Source: Chondrilla cf. caribensis (taxonomy: Eukaryota; Porifera; Demospongiae; Chondrillida; Chondrillidae). Taken from it: a DNA stretch of 64,000 nucleotides. Within the stretch, counting starts at the first letter, position 1, and each line of letters begins with the position of its first letter. The DNA is taken from the NCBI GenBank assembly GCA_964020155.1, contig OZ026550.1, forward strand, positions 2,797,352 to 2,861,351. The letters run 5' to 3'. Below the pieces are notes generated by a model. The model searched no databases and was not told the origin of the DNA. It saw only the letters and a list, made by a program, of their open reading frames with translations. Both the position numbers and the translations under genes were made by a program. Below, piece after piece: positions 56,110 through 64,000 of the stretch.

Positions 56110-56261
56110 CCTTATAAGGTAAACGTGGGCGCTTATTGTTTGATGACGTCGACGTCATTGAAACACGTGTGTCTAGCCATAGATACTCCAACACATGGTC
56201 TAGCTTCTGTAGCTTCTTTGAAGATTTGTCACGAACTTCGATTTGTCTCGCGATCGTTCAA
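56110..56261 (+). promoter_or_regulatory. CArG box plus overlapping double CRE, copy after unit F
   Basis: CCTTATAAGG 56110-56119. TGACGTCGACGTCA (56144-56157) is a 14-base palindrome made of two fused CRE halves. TCGCGATCGTTCAA 56248-56261. Donor-like CAAGAG|GTAAGG near 56324. Confidence 0.55.
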
Positions 56262-56329
56262 ACTGTATATTATAATGTGAAGAAACGTGTATGGACGAAG
56301 TCTAAGGCAGTCATGTGTCAAGAGGTAAG

Positions 56330-58200
56330 GCATCATCCCCACGTATGTGCACTGTATGGTGGAGTACACTTACGTATAGCTATATATCAGGTAGTCTTCT
56401 GTATTCCCTATCCCTCTACCAGCTAGTATCTGCATGTATATAGTTATACAGCCACAACTCCTATCAACATAACCACCTATAGCTATATCGAATGACTTGC
56501 AGCACATTCCCCATCAGCCGTCCTCTTCTCTACTTGCCTATCACATCGATCACGACCACTCACTCTCTTCTAATCCTAGACTAGTACGTGTACATGTAGC
56601 TATAGTAAGACGGTGTAATTTGTTCGACTGTATTCCTCACCCAAGTGATAACCATGTTGAAGGAAGTGATGTCTGAAGTGCACGTGTGTAACAGTCCACC
56701 TGTAAAGTTGCAGCCAGTCATGCAGTAGAATTATCTGTAGTCTAACTATCTCCTGTCGGTCTCTTCTTCATTCTTCAACTCCTCCTCTTTTTCCTCAGTG
56801 AGAACTGGTCCTCCATAGCATAGTGTGAACTGGTTGATTGTGGAGTGTGTGAGTGTAGTCCGTACATAGATACCTACCCCAAGTCATCTATTCCTACCCT
56901 ATCTAGTACCCACCTCACTGTACATTAGCTTCATATGGTGTCTGCACTGTTTGTTAGGACAGTTCCTGGAAAGAATCATTCACTGAACACTCCAGTGGAG
57001 ATCGGGTCAGGTCATCTGTGATAACTCCTGACAAAGTGGTTGGTAGACTCTGAGGATGAGGAGAGTCTCCACACTTGTGACTACACTTGTCAGTATCGAG
57101 AGGTCAGTTGGTGGAGGAGATGTGTCTGAGAAGACAGTGGAAGAGGTCTCAGTGTAGCACCAACCCAGAGGCAGTGAGTGGTGTGAGTGAGAGTGTGTGT
57201 AATTATATAAGTGACAGGGACCAGCAGACATTGATAAGCACTGTGTCTGGTGTGGTCTATATTCCATGTCCTGTACTGTATCCGGTATACTTGTCTGTGA
57301 AGTGTGTGCACGTCCAGTTGAACCTGGGTATGAAGGTTGGTGTTGTGACCAGATCTATAATATGCTGTGAAGGTAGGAGGATATCTGAAAATAGACAACT
57401 AACACTCCTAGAGGTCATGGGCAGTTGGGACTAACCTGATGTAATGTCAATACTGTGAGTGGTTGTATGTGTGGGAATATTTATATGTAGAGTAATGGGA
57501 GGCTTTGGTGTGTGTATGCCTGTATGGGGTGAACCTTGTCTGTCAATAATCGAATGTATCAATTATCAGACACTCAGATCTCAAAAGTATTAAGCTATTG
57601 ACTTCAAATAAAGAGCATCAAATTATTTGTTGATAGATAGGGAAGCCATACGTACTATAAAGTTTGTACTTTTGCCTATCTTCCCAATATTCACACAATT
57701 CATGTCCGGTAAAATTGATTGATCTGTTCAATATTGGACAAACTCTTCCAGTCGAGTACAAGTGAAGGAAAATTCACCAAAAATCTCACACGTGAAGACA
57801 AGTTCTTATGGTTAATCCTGATAACAGGTGTCTTTGTCTGTCAGTTTGGGTCAGGACATCTCAGTTCGTCATTAAGAACAGAGTGCATAACGTTGGAGAC
57901 AATGGTTTTATTGTACGTTTTCCCACCAAAAGTGTAATTATAGCACATGTAGCAAGCAATCTACCAAAGCTGCATAATCTACAGTTTTCCACTCTGTTTC
58001 AACAACATCTCGTTTGTCTATTTCTGAGTTGTTTGGGAGTGCCATTGGTTATAGTTACTACCCACCTTCTATTACATATCACATTTATTATCCAAGGGGT
58101 GAGTACAATGAATACGGTACATTCTCTCTTAATTACTCTGGATGTAAATGGTATTTTATTGCTGTGTATATAATTACCTAGTGTCGTCAGTAAGGTTAAT
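56330..58200. other. Spacer block after unit F
   Basis: Aligns with the blocks after A and B: 56940-57600 corresponds to 11260-11940, and 57660-58030 to 20000-20360. 56379-56391 is the empty site for the 853-base transposon of block D. An internal deletion joins the 10730 and 11090 equivalents near 56770. No intact gene seen. Confidence 0.5.
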
Positions 58201-58304
58201 TGTTTCCGTCCTGAAGGGGAGTTACGTAGTAGTTTGTCACCGACACTCCTAATTGGTCGAGGTAATCATTCAAGTCTAGCCCACTTATTAGTTGCTATGC
58301 CACG

Positions 58305-58454
58305 ATGGCTGAAAGTTTTTCCTTTGTCAAGTGCCCGGATCCGGATTCGTCTCAGGACAACATTCATTGGCTTCGCATCACAAGAATAATGTCTTACAAT
58401 TTTCCTGCAGAACGGATTTTACGGTTGATATTCTGTAAATTCGGCGATTGGTAG
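58305..58454 (+). CDS. Short hypothetical frame, possible first exon
   Basis: ATG 58305 opens MAESFSFVKCPDPDSSQDNI, then HWLRITRIMSYNFPAERILR, and stops at TAG 58452 after 49 residues. A GATTG|GTAGTC donor-like site overlaps the end. Composition is protein-like and codon use is less AT-rich than the flanks, but I recognise no family and see no convincing next exon. A 19-base direct repeat (GATGTTTGACCTCATCAGG, 58519 and 58740) follows it. Confidence 0.2.
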   Translation: MAESFSFVKCPDPDSSQDNIHWLRITRIMSYNFPAERILRLIFCKFGDW

Positions 58455-59072
58455 TCTACGTTAACAATAATATACCGTATATATGCGAGGTATCTGCATT
58501 GCGTGCACACTAGTATAAGATGTTTGACCTCATCAGGAACTCAGTCACAGATAGATAGCCGATTCTGAATATCGGAGTACATACGTAGCAGAAGACTACA
58601 GTGGAGTTGGCATTAATGAACTACTGGATTTCCGACTTTTATTCCAAGTTTCCTCCCAGCTGCTGTTACTCTTATGTGATACTGTCCCTGTGCACACGTG
58701 CCGGGAAAGTATCAAATTTACTGCCCAGGCGGTGCCTTTGATGTTTGACCTCATCAGGCGATAAGACACAATATGTCCTGTGTGGGCTTGTTGTCTGTGT
58801 TTACACACCTTGTATCCTCCCTGTGCATATATTTACATATTATCATTGTGTGTGTACAGTAGGTAACATATGCACCCACGTGATATGCATTGTGACCTGA
58901 TCAGGTTTCTTACTGTGCAGTGTGCCGTGACATGGGCAATATGGATGTCAGGTCCTGACCTGAAGGAAATGTGCTCACTTTCTAATCAGTCTCCCTCAAA
59001 GTCAGACCATTGACTGCTGGGGACTGTCTGTTATCTGAGTTTTCTACTAGTTGAAGTGGACCACACACATTG

Positions 59073-59078
<6 letters not shown>

Positions 59079-59137
<59 letters not shown>

Positions 59138-59174
59138 CGTGCGTGCTTATGCATGTGTGTGTGTGTGTATCCAT

Positions 59175-59236
<62 letters not shown>
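59079..59236. repeat. Compound (TG)n microsatellite
   Basis: Two TG runs separated by GCGTGCGTGCGTGCTTATGCATG, downstream of the minus-strand gene end. Confidence 0.95.
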
Positions 59237-59237
<1 letters not shown>

Positions 59238-59470
59238 AACAGGCTCCATGCCATGAAGGAGACAACTCCATCGATGAGGTTTACCGGTGTTATAATTCTG
59301 ATTAGCATGGTATAATTGCTATCTATTCTATTCACTCTACTATTCTACTCTATTCCACAACTACAATCACAGTTCAATGCTACGTACGATATGTACTGTA
59401 TGTACTAATGTTTGCACAACACCTACTGTATGCACTGTATGTGTTGCTATTCAACATTGAAGTGTAGCAG

Positions 59471-59695
59471 TCATTGGACTTTACACGTCTTCCTTTGTAT
59501 GCCAGCTTCCTGTTCACCAGGTTCCTGTTCACTAGCTTCCTGTTTACAAACTTCCTGTTCTGGAGGTCTTCCATCTGGTTGGTTCTCATCCTTCTATGAT
59601 AATATCATTTCACATATTTAAGGATAGCTAGGGGTACATGCATAAATGTAGACCAGTAGTGTCATGTATGAATGGTGATATTACATAGGGCTCAA

Positions 59696-59747
<52 letters not shown>

Positions 59748-60240
59748 CATCATACAAAAAGCTGTATTGAGATCTCTTGCTCAGATCATTAGTGGCAGTA
59801 ATGTCTCCAGTGACTGGATCACAGTACAAGTAGAGGTTCTCTCCCTTGACCTTCCAGTACCAGTAGTTGTTGTCTGCTGCAGTAAACTGGAATACTGTCC
59901 ACCCATAGGGGGGTGAGGGCTACAGTGAAGGGGAGTGGAGTTAGGTAATGGGGAGTGAAGTTAGGTGAAGGGGAGTGAAGTTAATTAGGTGAAGGGGAGT
60001 GAAGTTAAGTGAAGGGGAGTGAAGTTAGGTGAAGTCACTTACTAAGAAACTTTGTGTCTTTTCAACAATTGCCAGACCAAGGTTCTGTTTAGCCACTGGA
60101 GTGAAGACTTCAAATGACACTTCATCCTTTTGAGCAAACACAAAGTAGTCTGAGCAAGAAATGATACAATATTCATAGTACATGATTGGGGATGTGTTTA
60201 GTGAAATGATTGATGGTTGTGTTACAGATGTGTACGTGTA

Positions 60241-60304
<64 letters not shown>

Positions 60305-61293
60305 CATCTCACATTGGTACCACGATACTTCGTTAAAGTCTACTCCAGTGTTGGGTGGGGTAGCTTTGAGATTGGCTTTCTCCAACTGGAGCTCCACATA
60401 AAGCCTCTGGTCACCATCTTCGTTGTTCCTGACATTGATTCTTGCAGCATGCTGTATGAAAGTACGTACAGTACATACATACGTATGTACAGTATGTGTG
60501 TACAGAATTAGTGACATGTAATTATGTACATATATATGTACAGAACTAATGACATGATGTACAATGTAGTATGTATGTACATACTCAGTGACATGTGGTG
60601 ATGTTGTACATGTGTATGGGATTTTAATACAATGTACAAATGTACAGTATGTACAGATGTACAGGATCACTCAATGACAAGTACTGATCAAACCACTCAC
60701 AAGTGATGATTTCATATTGCTATAGACAGAGATGTTGTTGGCAATCAGTCTCTTCATTTCTTCCTCCAGTTCAATGTAAGGTTTGAGATTCAATGCAAGG
60801 TTTGTACCTTCAATTTCCACTAACTCCTAAAACAAGTTCAAGACTACCGAATGGTGCAATGTGTACATGTTTCATGCATGAGCCATCAACCGTGTTGATT
60901 ACAATCTGTGCATTTTGTCACACAGTGAATGACACGGTATAATATGTGCAAGAAAACATCGACAAATTCTTTGTGAAATCTTGGGGAAAAGAGTCGGCTA
61001 AAGTCTGCTCTGAAATTTAGTATAGTATATGAAAGTCTTGTCAACTGACTGTTGTCACTGATCTTTCACATGGTTGGACTTACCTTTTTGTTCGGGGTAG
61101 GCTGAGGGGGAGGCTCATGGAAGGTAAATTTTGTTGCCTGAGCTTGGCTTTCGAAAGTGATTTCCCCAGTTCCAGAGTTGAAGTGTAAGTAGAGACCATT
61201 CACCTCCCACTGGTAGGCATCATCAATCGGGTGAAAAGTGGATAGTAATCCACTGGTTCCCTCTGTATCAATCTACAAAGTATGAATGTATAT

Positions 61294-61357
<64 letters not shown>

Positions 61358-61585
61358 TCCCTGCCCACACACACACACACACACAATTAATTGGGTAGGT
61401 CAATTAATAGAGATGTCTGAGACTAATTGGTACTAATAAAGTTTTATGTAAATATTCTGTACTTTCCCATTTGCAGAGGTCACAAGGCCCTGTGGTCTGC
61501 ACTTAACCCTTGTGTGTGTGTGAATGTGGTCTTGGAAGTATGGCCTGGAGAGTCCCTTCCACTTCAACGGTCTCTGACCTTATGG

Positions 61586-61634
<49 letters not shown>

Positions 61635-61693
61635 AATAGTACTGTGTTGTTTGCGTGTTTGTAGCTGTGAGTGAGTGTGGGAAGGTGACTTTC

Positions 61694-61742
<49 letters not shown>

Positions 61743-62038
61743 GTGTGTGTGTGTGCGTGTGTCTGTGTGTGTGTGTGTGTGCGTCCCTGTGTAAATAGTA
61801 CAAAGCTTACAATCATGCAATTCGTGTACATGTGATCACTGTACATGCATGATGCATACATACCTCAAGTTTAACTGAAGAACCTTGTGCACTTTTCTTA
61901 ATGCCAAATTGCTTCCCTACACTTGGTGTGTAGGTTTGAAACACAACCCCTGGTCTTTCTATGAACACAAATGTTCCTGTAGCAGAATTGAGACACATAT
62001 GTACATATGTATGTGAGATCTCGTTCAATTTTAGATTG

Positions 62039-62118
<80 letters not shown>

Positions 62119-63163
62119 CCCCCCCCCTCCCTCCCTCTCTCTGTCTTTCTCTCTCACTTACGCATGTACCAAGAAATGACATCTACAATTGCAGTTTGTG
62201 GAGTACTGACGGTCCCTTCCATGGCAACATACTGCTTTTGAAACTCGGCATAGATTAGCCCACCTCCTGGATTGGCACCTTGTTCCCTTGGCATTGCCAC
62301 CCACTAGGTTTGTGTACAAGTGATGAAGGCATTATGTTATTATTGCAGATGATATTTTGAATATCATAGTGTGTCATGTATGTATGTACATACGTACAGT
62401 GTGTACCTAGTTTGGTATGTGTACTTGAATATACGTATATATATATTACATATATATATGTGTTCCTGTCGATATGTATGTGGGTGTGTGGGTGTGAGTG
62501 TGTGTATACACATACATTCAGGAATCATCTCTATCAAGAACTCACTGTATTTAATCTGTCCAAGTCAACTAATGGAATGTTCGCAATGATGAGGGCTTGT
62601 TGTCCTTGAGGCAAACTATTGAACGGAGTAAATTCACCAGGTCTGACTCCCTGTGGAGTTGTGTGTGGAGAGTGTTCATAAATCAGATTCAAACTGTACC
62701 TAGAGTTTACTGGAAGAGCTGTTCTATAGAGTGTACTGGAAGAGCTGTTCTATAGAGTGTACTGGAAGAGCTGTTCTATAGAGTGTACTGGAAGAGCTGT
62801 TCTATAGAGTATACTAGAAGAGCTGTTCTATAGAGTGTACTAGAAGAGCTGTTCTATAGAGTGTACTGGAAGAGCTGTTCTATAGAGTGTACTGGAAGAG
62901 CTGTTCTATAGAGTATACTAGAAGAGCTGTTCTATAGAGTGTACTAGAAGAGCTGTTCTATAGAGTGTACTGGAAGAGCTGTTCTATAGAGTGTACTGGA
63001 AGAGCTGTTCTATAGAGTGTACTGGAAGAGCTGTTCTATAGAGTGTACTGGAAGAGCTATTCTATAGAGTGTACTGACAGAGCTGTTCTATAGAGTGTAC
63101 TGGAAGAGCTGTTCTGTAGAGTTTACTGGAATAACTTTACTCTCAACAGATAGTACTCACCAT
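59471..63163 (-). CDS. Two-module protein of unknown family, ten exons
   Basis: Minus-strand exons, 5-prime to 3-prime: ATG 63163-63161, 62650-62546, 62303-62162, 61976-61864, 61272-61084, 60826-60701, 60451-60313, 60149-60043, 59919-59746, 59593-59471. All have GT..AG edges and compatible phases; 406 residues. The ATG directly abuts its donor, so exon 1 contributes only Met. Exons 2-5 and 6-9 are two copies of one module (183 and 182 residues) with identical phases: DVISWYM|RTFVFIERPG matches EVSWYQ|YFVFAQKDE, and WEVNGLYLHFNSGTGEITFE matches WKVKGENLYLYCDPVTGDIT. The last exon is hydrophilic with a QEASEQEPGEQEAG repeat and ends CKVQ-stop. No signal peptide or membrane segment. The short beta-rich repeats suggest a beta-trefoil or similar fold, but I do not recognise the family. 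Confidence 0.8.
59699..59745. repeat. (CA)n microsatellite abutting the donor of exon 9 of the minus-strand gene
   Basis: On the minus strand the exon ends GATGAG and the intron starts directly with GTGTGTGTG, so the repeat itself supplies the GT donor. Confidence 0.85.
60243..60303. repeat. (TG)n microsatellite in intron 7 of the minus-strand gene
   Basis: About 30 TG units. Its right end is about 10 bases from the exon 7 donor. Confidence 0.95.
61295..61357. repeat. (TG)n microsatellite, with a short (CA)n at 61365-61385
   Basis: Adjacent TG and CA runs separated by ATCCCTGCC, so they can form a hairpin. Lies in intron 4 of the minus-strand gene. Confidence 0.9.
61585..61781. repeat. Two (TG)n microsatellites (61585-61631, 61697-61781)
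   Basis: TG runs with occasional CG interruptions in intron 4 of the minus-strand gene. Confidence 0.9.
62041..62116. repeat. (TC)n microsatellite followed by a C run
   Basis: About 38 TC units, then CCCCCCCCCCC and CCCTCC, in intron 3 of the minus-strand gene. Confidence 0.95.
62706..63125. repeat. 26-bp minisatellite, about 16 copies, intron 1 of the minus-strand gene
   Basis: The unit is ACTGGAAGAGCTGTTCTATA plus GAGTGT. Copies differ at few positions (GG/AG, GTGT/GTAT) and the variants recur in blocks of several units, showing higher-order duplication. The 26-base period is not a multiple of three, in line with an intron. Confidence 0.95.
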
Positions 63164-63265
63164 TCTCTCATTTAGATTTACGTAGATTCACTGGATACAA
63201 ACTGCATGAGTAGCTGTTTTCTGTAGGTTCTTTGTGAGAGCTGATCGCAAGTGCTTTGTTGTGTG

Positions 63266-63278
63266 AATTTATATAGGG
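63266..63278 (-). promoter_or_regulatory. TATA-box-like core promoter of the minus-strand gene
   Basis: On the minus strand CCCTATATAAATT lies about 105 bases before the start codon at 63163, leaving room for a 5-prime UTR of about 75 bases. Confidence 0.5.
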
Positions 63279-63279
63279 A

Positions 63280-63740
63280 AACTCTTTAGAATGTAAGTGG
63301 ATGGTGATAAGTAAACAATTATCACATAACTAATCATGAATATGATTATATTTGACTGTGTGGGTGTGGTATGATGTATGTACTATAAGTTTATACTATT
63401 GCATGGTGTGTGTACGGTACACGTTAAAAAAGTTATTTTCGCCCTTTTGCGCGATCGCGTGCCTGCTCGCGCACGAACTCGACGTTGAAATCATGCGATA
63501 AAAAATGAGCCTGTGCTTTCACGTTTGAGTAATTGCATGATTGCATGATGCGCAAGAATTAACATTTCTTCGTATGTACGTACATATGTAAACAATCTAC
63601 GAAGCAACTACGAAATAAGATACATATATTATATATTATTTGGGGTGAATTAAAGTTAATAAAAAGAAGTAATCGATACAACACCAAAGTTCAAAATAAT
63701 ACAAATAATATAATAATATCTATAGTCAAAGAGTCAAGTA
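63280..63740. other. Spacer between the two-module gene and the transposase
   Basis: AT-rich, with one GC-rich patch at about 63440-63482 (GCGCGATCGCGTGCCTGCTC). No gene seen; it may include an end of the adjacent transposon. Confidence 0.35.
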
Positions 63741-63747
63741 TGAAATG

Positions 63748-64000
63748 TCAATGCCCAGTGGGTCCACCATCATTCTTCAAAACTTCAGGCATAACCTTTT
63801 GGATGTGGTCTACATATCTTCTACACACATCTGGTGTTAGTCCTGCCCAGTACCTCTTTATCCCCTCTTTCATATTATCTAAATTGGTGGGTTTCCACTC
63901 ATTGCAAAGCCATGTCTTCATTGAACCCCAAACTTGTTCAATTGGATTCAAATCCGGACTTTCCGCAGGTGACTTAAACCAGTTGATGTCCTCTTCTTCG
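63748..64000 (-). CDS. Tc1/mariner-type DDE transposase, C-terminal part (N-terminus off the right edge)
   Basis: The minus-strand frame enters from the right edge and stops at 63748. It reads EEEDINWFKSPAESPDLNPI, EQVWGSMKTW, then YWAGLTPDVCRRYVDHIQKV and MPEVLKNDGGPTGH. SPDLNPIExxWGxxK is the signature around the third catalytic acidic residue of Tc1/mariner and IS630-like (DDE_3) transposases, and the CRRYVxHIxKVxPxVxxxxGxxTGH tail is usual for the family. The visible 84 codons are intact; whether the whole element is cannot be seen. Confidence 0.8.
   Translation of the reverse strand, partial: EEEDINWFKSPAESPDLNPIEQVWGSMKTWLCNEWKPTNLDNMKEGIKRYWAGLTPDVCRRYVDHIQKVMPEVLKNDGGPTGH

Noticed and set aside
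62700..63130. A repeat protein encoded by the 26-bp array
   Set aside because: The 26-base period shifts frame every unit, and the array lies between a donor and an acceptor of the minus-strand gene.

Overview
The window looks like the genome of an early-branching animal, most likely a demosponge of the Amphimedon type (inference from content, not a database match). Coding exons are short to medium and bounded by GT..AG introns, intergenic DNA is full of CA/TG microsatellites, MITEs and DNA-transposon debris, and the proteins are metazoan-style modules: ankyrin repeats, a TKL-like kinase, a death-fold (CARD-like) domain, NHL beta-propellers, and decayed HOIP/RNF31, RPUSD2-like and RhoGAP exons.

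The dominant structure, from about 7.7 to 55.8 kb, is a same-strand array of six related units (called A to F here) that all end in a coiled-coil segment plus one exon coding a C-terminal NHL-type propeller of about 265 residues. The N-terminal head differs. B (14269-17808), C (23392-27480) and D (30063-33462) carry a kinase domain fused in one exon to the coiled coil. E (40820-46375) and F (50281-55783) carry a CARD-like first exon, a proline-rich 71-base exon and a 262-residue domain I do not recognise, then coiled coil and NHL. A (7744-9913) keeps only coiled coil and NHL. Exon phases agree in all units, and the spliced models come to 663, 693, 674, 762 and 750 residues for B to F. The introns of E and F retain about 50 bases of kinase C-lobe coding sequence just ahead of the coiled-coil exon, which indicates that the CARD-type genes took their 3-prime half from a kinase-type gene.

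Between the units lie paralogous spacer blocks. Each full block opens with a promoter-like module (a perfect CArg box CCTTATAAGG, then a CRE TGACGTCA or a derivative about 25 bases further on, a TCGC-ATCGTTC motif and a splice donor), followed by decayed exon-like pieces on both strands, including RhoGAP remnants in the blocks after B and E. The kinase genes have a related CRE-bearing promoter. Comparing blocks gives empty sites for transposon insertions: a Tigger-like MITE (20393-20967), a hAT MITE with an 8-base target duplication (24893-25258) and an 853-base element with a PHD-like remnant (33919-34771).

Left flank: minus-strand ankyrin-repeat gene open from 3107 off the left edge, with a 297-base higher-order repeat; a BEN-like exon; a frameshifted retroelement. 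Middle (35.3-39.0 kb): decayed multi-exon copies of the HOIP RBR-LDD region and of an RPUSD2-like pseudouridine synthase. Right flank: a minus-strand ten-exon gene (59471-63163, 406 residues) built from two tandem copies of a module of about 182 residues that I do not recognise, then the end of a Tc1/mariner-type DDE transposase running off the right edge.
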